From positions 1 through 64,000 of the forward strand of contig JADRCO010000022.1 in NCBI GenBank assembly GCA_021464525.1: a DNA stretch of 64,000 bases, given 5' to 3'. Both the position numbers and the translations under genes were made by a program. The notes under the pieces are model-generated. The model ran no database searches and was not told the origin of the DNA. It worked only from the letters and a program-made list of their open reading frames with translations. The DNA comes from Rhizophagus sp. LPA8_4_AMF (Eukaryota > Glomeromycota > Glomeromycetes > Glomerales > Glomeraceae). Positions 49,868 to 62,100 of the stretch are shown here, piece after piece. Every line of letters starts with the position of its first letter. Within the stretch, counting starts at the first letter, position 1.

Positions 49868-51558
49868 AAGTTATAAATTTAATTTTTATATTATAATTTA
49901 CCTGACTATTCAGATTTTTATTTTTAAATTTAAAAATAAAATTTAACTATCTGATCATATGTTAAAAATTTTATACTATACTATATTAAATTATAGTTAA
50001 ATAATATCATAATTATTAAATTTTTGGTGTAAAAAATTAATTGTAAAATATTTAATAATAAGAAATTTTCCTTAAAATAATGTGTTTAATTTGATTTAGT
50101 TAATTTATATTATTGTATTATTGTAATTTTTATAATATATATGATTATTACATGATATTATAAAATATAAACTATTTTTATTGGCCAATTATTTTAATAT
50201 AAAAAATAAAAATTTTAAATTTGTAATTTACCAATCCAGCCAGAATATGAAAATTGAATTTATAATTTTATGTTACCTAATTACAAAAAATATTTTAAAG
50301 AATGTAATTAAGTTTGCTAAAATCCATTACTTGAAATTTAATTATTTTTTCGATAAACCAATAAAATTAACAATTCTTTAATATTCATTAATCAATTGAT
50401 TTATTTATTTAAAATATTAAAGTAATACTTTGCAATTAAAATATTTATTGATAATTATCTATAAACTTTAAATATGTTCTCCAAATATATAATATATACC
50501 CAAAAACTTTTAATCTAAACAACAGGCATTACTTGTTAATTTGAAAGATAAAATCAATTTAGAAATAATAAAACCATTTTCTATTAAAAGAAAAATAAGA
50601 AACTTTTTTAAAATATAAACAAAAGTAAATCAAATAACTTCACTACTAATATTTAATGTCAAGATATAATAGATTTCCATAATGAAATTTATTTAAAAAA
50701 TGGCAATTGTTAATTTGATAAAAGAGTAATAAATATTAATATTATAATGTAGTAGTATAAAACTAGGGTTGCCAAAATAGCAGCCTTATATTTGTACTAC
50801 TATACTATATAGTCTTCATTGATCTATCAGATAGAATCTAAAATATGTTTACCACTTGACTTTATATTATGCTTTCTGACTTTCAATTCATACTGAACTT
50901 GTTTTTTACTATACTTTTTTTATCCTTTCTGGCATCTGTTACCCTTCTAGATATCCAAAAGTATAACTTAATTTATAGTTTTTGTAGGCTATTTGATTTA
51001 ATTTTAGAATAACAAATTTTTTACATTATACTGCTATACTTTTAAACTTTACACATTATTTAATATAATATTTTATTAAGCTTATATAATAAAATACAAT
51101 AGAAAAAAGTGTAGCTTTTAAAATGAAGAATCTTTTAATACTAAAAACTTTAAAATTTAATGAATAAAACTTGAAATAAAGCTGTGTAATAAGTAAGGTT
51201 GATGTTATATTAAAACAGAGTTGCAGGTTGCAAATTACAGGTTGTGATTAGTAAGACCTAGTTGTAGTATTATTTCTAATAACAAGACAAAAATTCTTGT
51301 AAATTCTATACACTTTTTTACTATTGGTATACATAGAAATATACAAAAATATAAAAAACTATATTAATAAATATTACTTTTTAAATTACAAGGTTATAGG
51401 TAATTAGAAGGTAAGTATCTTATATCAATAGTTTTTAAAGTAAAAATGTTGGTCATGAAATAGTCACATGATTTATGTGACACGAATAATTGGGCCAAAT
51501 GATTTTGGAATCATTTAAATCGGAAAAGATACTTTTTATCCTAAAATTATCTTTCAAC
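49868..51558. other. Very AT-rich spacer
   Basis: No coding signal. Contains a block at 50766-50900 starting CTAGGGTTGCCAAAATAGCA that is richer in GC than its surroundings and might be an old element end. The last 100 bp is the upstream region of the MIR-domain gene. Confidence 0.4.
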
Positions 51559-52810
51559 ATGGAAATACCAAAATATAATGGAAATACTCATCCTGAAGAA
51601 TGGTTAAAACAAGTACAAACTCATTGTTACTTAAAAGGGATTGAAAATGAAACACAAATTCTTAAAATTTGTAAACTTATGATAGATTCCACCATAATAA
51701 TTCCTAAAGAAATTAACTCTTTTGATGAACTTAATAAATCTCTTAAGTCACACACAACCTTTACTATTTTCAAAAATTCTTGTAAAAAAAAATTACTATT
51801 AATGAAATATATTCCTGGAAAAGAGGAGAATTACACTGCTTCATTCCTTGCAAATTTTCGTTCACTTTGTAGTTATGCGGAAATTAATGATCCTGACGAA
51901 CTCAAAACTCTACTAGTTAATTCTTATTCGAATGATTTCTTTAAAATTGAATTTACAAAAAGGGTAGATAATATCAATCTAAAAGAATCACCTTATTATA
52001 TTGATGAAATAGTTAAATTATTTAACGAAGTTGTACTTGATGAATTAAAAGTAATTAAATACGATTCTTTAATCGCTTTGAAGCATGTTACAACTGGTAG
52101 ATATTTATCAAGTTATGACATAAATTATAAAACAGGTTCTCAAAGAAAAATGGTTAGTAATTTTTTTTTTTTTTTTTTGGATATAAAAATCCAATTAATC
52201 ATAATTTTGATTATAAATTTTCTTTCACTTTTTTTAGGTATTTGCTGGTGAAAAATATTATAATTCACACTCTATTTGGTTCTTAACAAAAACTGAAGGT
52301 TGTAATTTGAATCAACAGAATGTGGTATTTTATAATGACAAATTTTATTTGAAACATAAAGAAACTAATAATATATTTGGTTTAAGTTACCATTATAAAT
52401 CTCCAAAAACAGGTCAATCCGAAGGTATGCGGTAGCGATTTTTCTAAATATTATAAATTATCATATCAATTGACATTTTTATGTTTATAGCATATTGCGA
52501 TAATAGAACTTATAGTAATTCGAATTGTCAATTCGTAAATTTAAACAATAATGCATTATATGTAAATTCAAAAGACATAATTAATTTAAAAATCATTGGG
52601 TATAAACCAGATCTTTATTTACGAAGTCATGATTTTACTTTTACAATTAACGATGAAACATTTCAAGAAGTCATTGGTCATAAAGATAGAATTGGTGCAA
52701 ATGATGAGGTATGTTAAATGTTAATTATGAATTTTTATTTTATTGAATAATAACTAATAAACATTGTATGATTATCTTTATTGCAGTGGTGTGTTGAGCT
52801 TATCGAATAA
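51559..52810 (+). CDS. MIR-domain-like protein with capsid-like N-terminal domain
   Basis: Exons 51559-52152, 52238-52424, 52491-52708 and 52787-52810 give 340 aa. I chose the ATG at 51559 (M-E-I-P-K-Y-N-G-N-T-H) because the recognisable domain starts there; an in-frame ATG at 51490 is also possible. Residues about 1-150 (H-P-E-E-W-L-K-Q-V-Q; F-L-A-N-F-R-S-L-C; a helical pattern) resemble the Gag/capsid fold of Ty3-type elements, as in domesticated Gag genes. The second part has MIR-type beta-trefoil steps: L-K-H-V-T-T-G-R-Y-L-S-S-Y, then W-C-V-E-L-I-E at the end. MIR domains occur in protein O-mannosyltransferases and receptor channels; here there is no catalytic or membrane part. The gene looks whole and host-like. 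Function unknown; the capsid link is inference. Confidence 0.7.
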
Positions 52811-53919
52811 TTTTTAGTTAAATTAAGAAAGTCATGTTATATTTCATCGAAATTTCATCGTAGACTTGGTCAAATATTTATCTAAAGTTTATATTTTCCG
52901 TGTTGATAAAAAAAAAATTACTAAAATTAACGAGGATCAAAAGCAGTATAAAAATGATTTTTATTCAAGTTAAAATTTAAATTTTATTTTCAGTATAGAG
53001 AAAAGTGTAAATTTGATTTTTTTTTAAGTTATGCATACACTAATTTACTCATATTATATCAGTTTGACATTTCTCTATTTCAAATAAAATAATATACATT
53101 ATATACATTGATTTCAATAAATCCCATGTATGTTATAACTATAGCAACTGCGCAATATTTATACTGTATTGACATCTAAGTTAGAATTTCAAATCAGAGT
53201 TTGTGAAATTTATTCACCTACATGTATTACTTCACATGCGCTCAAATGATAATATCATTGTGATAAAAAATTTTCTAATATATAATAATTTTAATTATTT
53301 AAAAATACAATAAAACTTAACGATTACCCTTTTTACTTCGTATGCGAATTTGAATTTCGACGCGTGCATACGACAATAAATGACATGCACACAAGCATTA
53401 CAACAAATCAACTTTAAGCATGTTTGGAGAAACTTTTCGGAGATTTAGCGAGGAGTTCAGCAGCCACAGTTAACAATTAAGAGTAATTTATTACTGTATT
53501 ATTTATTTTCTATATTTAGGAAATTTGTGTAAATAATAATCACCTAAACCTGAAGACAAAAACTTAATCTGATAATTAATTCGGTTTATACATAAATTAT
53601 ATTTTTAGTCTTTTTATTAAATATTTTATTCAAGTATTTTTTTTCCCAAAGTACATATGTTCGCGACACATGTTATGAACTTTTATGTATGTGGATGAGA
53701 ACTTCGCGCTACCGACGTAATTCTATACCTCCTCGGCTCCTCCTCCCAGTTTTACGGTGGTGGATACGATGTAACCTCAATAGTTATTAATTGGTTACTT
53801 GTTGCCAGATAATAGAATCAAGGGGTTATATAAGTGATTAACTTTGAATTTCGTAAGTTAAGGACATTCGAACGATCTCTATAACGATTATATAGATCGA
53901 CCCATCGATTATTACGAAC
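52811..53919. other. Spacer
   Basis: No gene. A GC-richer patch near 53690-53770 (TCGCGCTACCGACG; CTCCTCGGCTCCTCCTCCC) is unexplained. Confidence 0.4.
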
Positions 53920-54440
53920 GAAAATATTTTTTTAAAATTAAATCGAGAAAACATAGATATTGTTAAATATCATCCTAAATTGAGTAATATCGATATAGAA
54001 AAAAATTTAAGACGAATTTTACGTACTTTAACGCAAATAGAAAGTTTAGAATCTAAATAATGTAGAAACGGTAAACATCGTAGATTGGAAATAGATTGAA
54101 AAGCTACATTCAAAATATTAAATGAGGAAGGAAAAGCTTTTGATACGGATTTTACTTCGTCAAAATATAAAAAACATAAGGTACATTTATTAATTGAAGA
54201 ACTTCCGACAATTGAAAAAAGAAAACAAAGCGTATTAGAAATTTGCAAAAATTGAAAATGTCCATCATGCAATAAAGAAGAAAAACATTCGACCATTTAT
54301 GGAATTGTGAAGAACATGAAGGAAAAATGAGCGAATGTATTGTTAATACAAAAATATATCTACAAAATCCTTAAATGATATATTAATAAATGAAAATGAA
54401 ATCCTTATGATTAATAGGATTACTATGCAAATAGTATTAC
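53920..54440 (+). mobile_element. LINE-type reverse transcriptase C-terminal relic
   Basis: Reads K-N-L-R-R-I-L-R-T-L-T-Q-I-E-S-L, then L-E-I-C-K-N, C-P-S-C-N-K-E-E and, one frame over, F-D-H-L-W-N-C-E-E-H. The C-P-x-C ... H-x-x-x-C pattern is the zinc knuckle at the C-terminus of non-LTR retrotransposon proteins. Stops and at least one frame change interrupt it; no polymerase core upstream. A decayed 3' fragment. Confidence 0.6.
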
Positions 54441-54963
54441 TATAAGGTCAATGATTTCTTGTTTTAGGGTTAATTTTGCATAATTGTATTTATATGAGGA
54501 TTTGAAAATATTGAAATAAATTAATGAATGAAATTTATTGACAGAGGAGAATTTAGAAAAATTCCAAAGGATAAATAGGTAATATCATGTTTCTATAAAA
54601 GTATTAAATTGTTTTTCACGCTGGAGAAGATAATCAGAGAAATTTTATAAATGAAGTGATGATAGTTCCGACTTAATATTATTAATATTCTTAATTTCCT
54701 TTTCAATCGGTATTTAAAGTCAGATATTTTTATATGTAAATTTATGGAAAAGTTAAAAATATTAGGTTTTATGAGATTATTGTTATTTTACGATGGTAAA
54801 TATTTGTTTAAAAAAATACATTCGAATATTTAACGATTCTCAAGTATGCAGCGTAAATATTTATAAATTATAAATTAAGCATTAAATTTAAATTTGAACT
54901 AACAAATGTTATAAAGTGCTTACATACATCAAGATCGAACACGTGATAATTTGTCATTTTGTA

Positions 54964-55353
54964 TAGAGTTTCAATCCGTTAAGCTGACGGATAAACGGAT
55001 AGGGTGGGTTTTAAATATATTTACATTATCAGGCTAAATTCAAATAAGAATATCAGATGACTACCCCACAGTATAGTCTGATAAATTATAAATTGACCTG
55101 AGCTAATAGATATTAGGCGCTACAGATCAGGAATTAACTCAATTATCTGGCTTATCTGTTTATCCGTGCAAATAATCGGATAAATAAAGTTTGCGGTAAA
55201 AATATATATTAACTCGAGCCAGATTTATAATCTACCAGGTTATACTGCGTGATAGTCATCTGATACACTAATTTGAATTTATCTTTATATATTCAAATAT
55301 ACATATAAAACGTCTTATCCATTTATCCGCCAGCTTAACGGATTGAAACTCTA
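54964..55353. mobile_element. hAT-like MITE, foldback, 8-bp target duplication
   Basis: Ends TAGAGTTTCAATCCGTTAAG... and, inverted, the same at 55353. The TIRs are nearly perfect for about 36 bp. Flanked by ATTTTGTA at 54956-54963 and 55354-55361, an exact 8-bp target duplication, as hAT elements make. Inner parts are also inverted copies (CAGATGACTA...AGTATA on the left; its mirror near 55215-55265), so nearly the whole 390 bp can fold back. No coding capacity. Confidence 0.9.
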
Positions 55354-55398
55354 ATTTTGTACAATGTTTTAGATCGTGAAAATACCATTAAAATTGCT

Positions 55399-55563
55399 TA
55401 CTGACGAGCATCGGTCAGGGTGCTCGCCAGATCCATGGTTTCTTACAAGTGAGGACCCGGCATTTGACTGGGTGAAGGTGTCATTTTTTGGGACTTTATC
55501 TTTTATTTATATCTGTCATAGTCTCGTTTGTACTCCTCCTCCTTCAACATAAAATAAATAAAT
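55399..55563 (+). mobile_element. 5'-truncated LINE (or SINE) end with 19-bp target duplication
   Basis: A GC-richer 165-bp block ending in (AAAT)n. It is flanked by the direct repeat AAATACCATTAAAATTGCT at 55380-55398 and 55564-55582, exact over 19 bp. Truncation at the 5' end, an A-rich tail and a long target duplication are the hallmarks of target-primed reverse transcription. No RNA polymerase III boxes seen, so a LINE 3' end is more likely than a SINE. The exact duplication implies a young insertion. Confidence 0.88.
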
Positions 55564-55799
55564 AAATACCATTAAAATTGCTGATTTAATTTAAATAGGA
55601 TAAAATGAACCGTGCTTTACGTCAGTCCACAATAAAGTAACATTTTTAGGAAAAAAAATATATTTTTTAAAATTTAATACAAACACGATAGAAAGAGATA
55701 TTTTGAAATTATATTGATTCTTTGATAATTCTTCCCAATGATATTAATAGTCTTAATTAACTTGTAAAAGCTCTTAAAGCCCACCCCACTTTTTCCATA

Positions 55800-56790
55800 T
55801 ATAAAGATGGTATCAAGCACAATTAGATCAAATGAAATTTGAAGGTGGGGAAGGTGGCGATACTACAGCATTTCTAGCCGGATTCTGTTCGCATTGTGAT
55901 AAAGCAGAAATTGATAATCCACAAGAAATTAAAAATAGTCTCTTGAGAACATATTCATCGAATGAATTTTTTAAAAATGAATTCTCAAAACGAGTAATTG
56001 GCATCATATCGATAGATGAAATTTATAGATTATACAGAAATACAGACCTGAATGTGTGGTAGTCATAAAACATCTTGCAACTGGTAAATATTTATCTAGT
56101 CATGAGATAAATTATCAAATAGGTTCTAAAAGACAAGTGGTGAGTTAGTGTGTTTTTTTTTAATTTTATTAAATTTGAGCATTTCATGTTTAATATTTAT
56201 CATTTTATATTAGGTATTTTAAATACTCAATGAAAATTGTTTGTGGTATCTAAACTGTGAAAATCATAGTCATATAGACGAATTTCAAAAAAATAAAGTT
56301 TTGTATGATAATGTGGTTTATTTAACTCATAAAAAACTGGAATGAATTTATCACTGAACGACTTTTATAGGTCTCCTAGAACGTCTTATGCATAATAATA
56401 GATTCAAATTTTTTTTTTACAGTACATTATTTTCAATTTTCTTGGACTAATTTGAAGTTTATTAAGAATGATCAAACCAATCAAGAAAATAAGACACCTT
56501 ACTTAAAAGCACGAGATAGAGTTTATTTAAAGACTGAAACTGATTATATATTATGTAGTCAAGATGTCACTTTCAAGATTGAAGATAATAACAAACATAG
56601 GACCTATAAGAATGATACTAAGCCATTGATATTTCAAGAAGTCGTCGAGCATAAAGAAAAAATTGATAGAAATGATTAGGCATTTATTATTTATTTAACA
56701 ATAATTATTTAATTTAAATTTTTATAACAAGTTTTTTTTTATTCTCCTTTAGTGGCTTATCAAAAAGAGATGAAAGGAATTTGCGTCCTC
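55800..56790 (+). pseudogene. Broken paralogue of the MIR/capsid-like gene
   Basis: Parallels 51820-52810 in order: T-A-F-L-A-G-F-C-S-H-C-D-K-A-E-I (55832-56062), a MIR-like L-A-T-G-K-Y-L-S-S-H near 56075-56105, and a late exon like V-Y-L-K-T-E-T-D-Y-I-L-C-S-Q-D-V-T-F (56452-56679) ending E-V-V-E-H-K-E-K. The first half of the capsid-like domain is absent and the rest is broken in several places. Older than, or freed from selection earlier than, its neighbour. Confidence 0.75.
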
Positions 56791-57592
56791 ACATGCATTT
56801 TACATAATGTCAAATATAATTTTTTATATATAATTAAACAAGTACATTATAATTTATATTTATAATTTATTAAATAAATCATTTATTCAGTTAACAAATA
56901 AATATTTGCCGCAGTAAAATTAATTTTCTAATATATGTTGAACAATTAAAAGAATTTAATCTTGTTAAGATAATGGTATATATACATATCAGATATGCAC
57001 AAAAGTATCATTTCTTTGTTTTTTTCCATCACCACTAATTTTCCATTTAATAATGCTAATATTCTCTCTCTTTTTTTCCCTCTGCTATTATTATCATTAT
57101 TCTGTACCCAGTTTTCAATCATATTAAGAAATGCCTGTTGTAGACCAAACTTGATCATGTTTAGAGATGGCAATGGTCGGTCATGGTCAGTCATTGATCG
57201 GTCATATAACCAGTCAAGAACCTTTGAACTGACTGACCATTCTGACCAACCACTATGGCTGACCATTTGACCGACCACCTGACCAACAGTTTGACCGACC
57301 ATTTGACCAACCACTTGACAGCTTTCTTATCAAAAATAGAGCAGTTTTATCTAATATAATTTTTAAAAAAAGGTTGCAAAACTTTTTTTTATTAAACACT
57401 TGAAAAAAACATTTTGCAACATTTTTTAATTATTTTAATAAAAACATTTTGCACCATTTTTTAATTATTTTAATAAAAAATGTGAAAACAGTTTTTATTA
57501 AATATTTCATAAATAAAAAATGTTTTCGCACATTTTTTCAATTGCCTTAATAAAAATATTGCGAAAATATTTTTTATTAATAATTTCATAAA

Positions 57593-58798
57593 GGGATTAT
57601 CTACCCACCACCTAAAGTGGTATCAAATTTTTACCACCCCTAATCACATGACTATTTTATGTAATTTAATTGGTTAAAAATTTTGATATCTCACATTTTT
57701 ATTTTCTAATTCTAACGAATTTTTTACAAAAATTATTTAGTAAAAATTAAATATTAAGCAATAAGATAGATATTATTTATTTAAAAACACCAAATTACTT
57801 TAAAAAATTATTTTATAATATACTGTAGTACTTTTATGAAAAATGTAAATTAATGAAGTTAATTTGCATTAACCAAAGTGCTTAAAATATTCTCAAAGTT
57901 CAGAATATAAGAAAAATTTGTAAGTTAGTACTATTATATAAAATGTGAATAACTCCACAAGTATTAACTGTACTTCTATGAAAATTTATATTCTAGTAGT
58001 TTTAAACCTGCTAAACATCTTTCTATTAATAAAGAAAATTGATTTACTTTGTCTAATATGCTCAAAACACGCTCTGAAATACGTGAAAATGAATTATAAT
58101 ATTGTTTACATTAAAAATTATTTAATAATTCTTCTTTAAAATGGGTTTATTTTTAGGAAAACAAAATTAATTTTGCTTTATTTTATAAAATGTTTTTAAA
58201 AATATTTTATAATAAATGAAAAGAAAAAATAATGTAAAGAAAAAAATAAACAAATAAGCATTATAACTAATTATAATGACTTTACAGAAACTTAACATTT
58301 TTAATCAATATAGAATTGATATCATTAAGTTTATCTTAATAGCATTATTTTGATATTATTTTAATATCAATTCTATATCGATATGATATTAAAATAATAT
58401 CGAAATAAAGTATTATCATTTTGATATCATATTGATATTGAATTGATATCAAAATGATATCAAAATGATAATTGAAATGTTATCAAAACAATGCCATTAA
58501 AATATTAACGATATCAATTCTATATTATTTCAATTATCATTTTGATATCATTTTAATATCGATTTAATATCAATTTAATATCAATGTGATATTGAAATAA
58601 TAATACTTTATTTCAATATCATTTCAATATTATATCAATATTGAATCAATATTGAAATGATATTGAAATGATATCGTTTGAAAACTTGAAGTTTCTGTAA
58701 AGTACGTAATAGTAAAGTTAATTAGCTAATAAAATTTTATCACATGATAGGGGTGGTAAAAATTTTATTATCACCTGGGATGGTATAAAGACTTTTCC
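57593..58798. mobile_element. Mutator-like foldback MITE nested inside the larger element
   Basis: Flanked by an exact 9-bp direct repeat TTTCATAAA (57584-57592 and 58799-58807). Arms begin GGGATTATCT and, inverted, GGAAAAGTCT, and share ATTTTTACCACCCCTA and further words over about 80 bp with several mismatches. Long imperfect arms plus a 9-bp duplication fit Mutator-like elements. The core has a small chance frame (57945-58139) and a palindromic satellite (58275-58705). No transposase. Confidence 0.8.
58275..58705. repeat. GATATC-rich palindromic core bounded by ACTTTACAGAAACTT inverted repeats
   Basis: ACTTTACAGAAACTT at 58281 and its exact reverse complement near 58690-58704. Between them are about 380 bp built almost only from GATATC/ATTGATAT/CAATATC words in both orientations, themselves palindromic. 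It sits inside the Mutator-like element and may be a third nested foldback; no target duplication seen. Confidence 0.8.
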
Positions 58799-59086
58799 TT
58801 TCATAAAAAAAGAATGTTTTTGCACTTTTTTAATAAAAAAGTTGCAAAAATATCAAAAATCTTAGTATTGATGATTATTGAAATTAAATGGTTGGTTAAA
58901 GGATAGGTTAAATCTGTTTGTCAAGTGGTTGGTCAAACCATCAGTTAAATGGTTAGTCAATCAGTTAAATGGTTAGTCAGAAGTCTTTGACTGACCGGTA
59001 TCAGTCACAGTCATGATTGCTTTGATTGGTCATAACTGATTAATGACTCATTTTTAATCATATCCCATCAGCCTAAATTATTGGCC

Positions 59087-59150
59087 TATTCTAATAATGC
59101 CTTAAAACTGTACCAGTAATGATCTCCTAATTTAGGCTGATAGGATGATT
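59087..59150. repeat. Short hairpin (TCAGCCTAAATTA inverted repeat)
   Basis: CCATCAGCCTAAATTA near 59085-59100 pairs with TAATTTAGGCTGATAGG near 59134-59150, about 16 of 17 bases, around a 35-bp loop. Possibly a tiny element or a structural remnant. Confidence 0.7.
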
Positions 59151-59189
59151 TGAAATATGGTTTGTTGGTCTACAATATGCCCATCCTTC

Positions 59190-62100
59190 TCTTATTTTCT
59201 TATTGGCAAATATTTTATATTTTTAAAATAAAGCATATTATCAGTTGTAATAATAATTAATTTAGATCTGACTCTATTTGTTGCTACATTCAATCTATTT
59301 ATATTAAACATAAATTCTTTTTTGAATATTTCATCTAAATTATAAAATCCAAAATATATTATAACAATATCTGCTGCTTTTTCTTGCATTTTTTCTGTTG
59401 TATCAATTATTTGTAATTCATTTGTATATCTTTTAAGTTGTGATTGAATTGCATTTCATTGTCAATGATATGGTATTACTATAAGTAATGATGGCTTCTT
59501 GGTTTCTTTCATTTTATTTATAGAAATATAAATTTTTTTCACAACTTTAACTTCAGTTTGTAAAAATATATCTTCTAATATTCTTGGATCATTTCTTAAT
59601 CTTTTGTTTATAGTTATTGGAAGTTTTACTAGTATAATTGCTAAGTTTGCTTGGTGATAAAAATCTTTGAATTTATGATCCTCAAATAGTAAATCTTCAA
59701 ATAATAATGTTGGTTTTTTTAATAGTAAAATATTATAATTATCACCATATATATACCTTTTGAAAAAACCTATTCAATTCTTGATTCTAAATAAAAAATA
59801 AGAAGTTATTAACTCAAATAAAATTAAATTAAAAAAAAATGTATTATAACAAAATAGATTATTCTTCAATTTTCTTTAAGTTGTGCTATAAGGGGTCCAA
59901 AATCATGTTTCTGCCCTTTTTGTAAAATAAAATCTTTCTTATAAATAACATTACCATTCTTTTTAACACATTAAACATTGCAAGATTGATTCAAATATGA
60001 AAGAATGATTAAGTGAAATGAAATGTGGGATAAATAACTTGTGGTCCCATTTGTATTTAAAATAAAAAAAAACAGGTAAATACTAAAAAAGATTTGATAT
60101 GTTTAAAATTTTATATAATTACCATATGATCTTCAGCAACAATTAACTTTCCTAATTCAAATATTCAATTACAATGCTAATATCTGATATCAATAACTTT
60201 TAAAAAAATGTAAAAATTTAAATTATGAATATAATATTTTTAAATTTTAAATATTTAAATGTATTTGAGAACCTTCATTAATTATCATTATATCACATTT
60301 GATCCAATCAAAATTCCATTTTTCTCTTACTTTAAACCAATCCAAAATTGTACTTCAAATGCCCAATCACAATTAGGTTACAGTTCACAATTGATTTACC
60401 GTTAATTTTAATTTTACTTTTTAAGTTCAATGCTTTACACTTTTCTATTCCATTAAAGTAATTCTTTTTTAAATTATTGGTTAAATAAATGGTGTTAAAA
60501 TTACTCATCTTATGGTATTATTTTCATACAATTGAAATTCTTTTCAATAAATTTTCAATAGCAGCCCTAGTAAAAACTATTACACTGACTATATAATTCT
60601 TTGTCAACTTACACTTATATTTACTTAAATACCATATGGTAAATAGCAAAAGGAAATGTGTTTTACCAGAATCCTATTAAATGAAAAGAGATATTAATAA
60701 ATAATAAAATTCATATAAAATATAATAAATGCATGAAATAATTACAGGTAGTCTTCAAACAATTTGAAGTTTTCTTTTCAATATTTTTTTGAAATTTCTT
60801 TTTGTGATAGAGATTTTTGTAATTTGATTTTTTTAAATTACTCTATTTTCCCAGTTAATTTTTGTACCCATTTATTTGGATTTTTTAAGAGATTTTAAAT
60901 TAATGAATGTAATTTAATTAGATTGAATTTTTATTTTCTGCAAAAATATTTCAAAGAAAAATAAAGGAAAGAAAAAAAAAGAAATTAACCATAAATACTG
61001 GTTCATGATCACTTCTTTTTATCTATTATAGTAAGTGTTTTTAAAACTTTATTTAGATTATAATCATAACATCATTTATAAAGATGATATTTTATCTCTT
61101 TACTAAAATTTGTTAAGAAGAATCCTTTAATTCTTTTCAAATAAATTAATGCTTTTTTTTTGCAGATTGCTATAATCAACTTTTTGAATATCCACAAGCA
61201 ATAAAAAAGGTTTAACCTGATTTATCTGATACTCTATATCCAAAAATCAAATTGCTTTTAAGACAGCCTATTTTTTTTTAGATGGAAGTTATATAATATT
61301 TAATTATAAAATGTATTCTATATTATAGAAGTCAAATTTTTAAAGAATTATTTTATTACTTCAGGATTATAAGAATAAAACTATGATATAAGTTACATTC
61401 TAACTCTTTTTTATTAGTACTTAAAAAAGTGAATCGTGCAATTTTTGAATCACTACTAAGTTCTTCAAATTGAAGTTCGCTTCTGTATTCAGCTTCGCTA
61501 TACATAAAACCTTTTATCCTATCAGATCTATATTGGCTACATTATTTTATAGCTTCATATTATTTAAAAAAATATAATTTACCTAAATAATCATTTTTAA
61601 AATTTTTAACTTCAGTTAAAGTGAATTTTGGTGGAATAAATATTAATATAGAAGAAATATCATTAATTTTGTTGATTTTTTAAGGAGTTCATAGTAAGCT
61701 CTGATTAATGTAGTTCATTAATAATTTTTAATAGTGGATCAGAACCCTGAATAATACTAATACAACTCACAAATAAACTTCAAATACTGAAGTAAAAATA
61801 CATTTTATGATATAACTCTGTCAATATTGAAGCTAGAAATGCAATTTTACTATCATTAGAATCCTCTCATCGAAATGAATCCAATGATATAAAGATCATC
61901 AAAATCGAATCACTGGTTGTGTTAAAAATAGGGTATGTGGGATAATAAAATTTTGAAAACACCCCCTGTAATACACAACTTTTGAAAAATTTTAATATAA
62001 ACTCTAAGCAAACTCAAATGTGAGTTGTATCAGTATTGTTTGGGATCCTAGTAGATCTAAACATTCAGAAGCCTATAAAATAAAAATATTTTCTAACTCT

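Larger units (their letters stand above)
57162..59062. mobile_element. Large foldback element with subterminal TGACCAACCATTTGACC repeats (hAT-like?)
   Basis: Left arm (about 57162-57310) and right arm (about 58900-59062) are imperfect inverted copies, both packed with TGACC/GGTCA words (left: TTTGACCAACCACTTGACA; right: GTCAAGTGGTTGGTCAAA). Ends are TAGAGATGG and, inverted, TAAAAATGA. Flanks ATCATGTT and ATCATATC match at 6 of 8 positions, a possible old 8-bp duplication. The interior holds further inverted (T)TTTTTATTAAAA-type repeats and a whole second element (57593-58798). No transposase frame. Confidence 0.65.

Noticed and set aside
53970-54296. 108-codon minus-strand frame
   Set aside because: Antisense of the LINE-type relic, whose zinc-knuckle residues read on the plus strand.
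56946-57314. 122-codon minus-strand frame rich in V-G-Q-M/T/V repeats
   Set aside because: The repeats come from the TGACC-rich arm of the foldback element; the downstream part has no recognisable domain.
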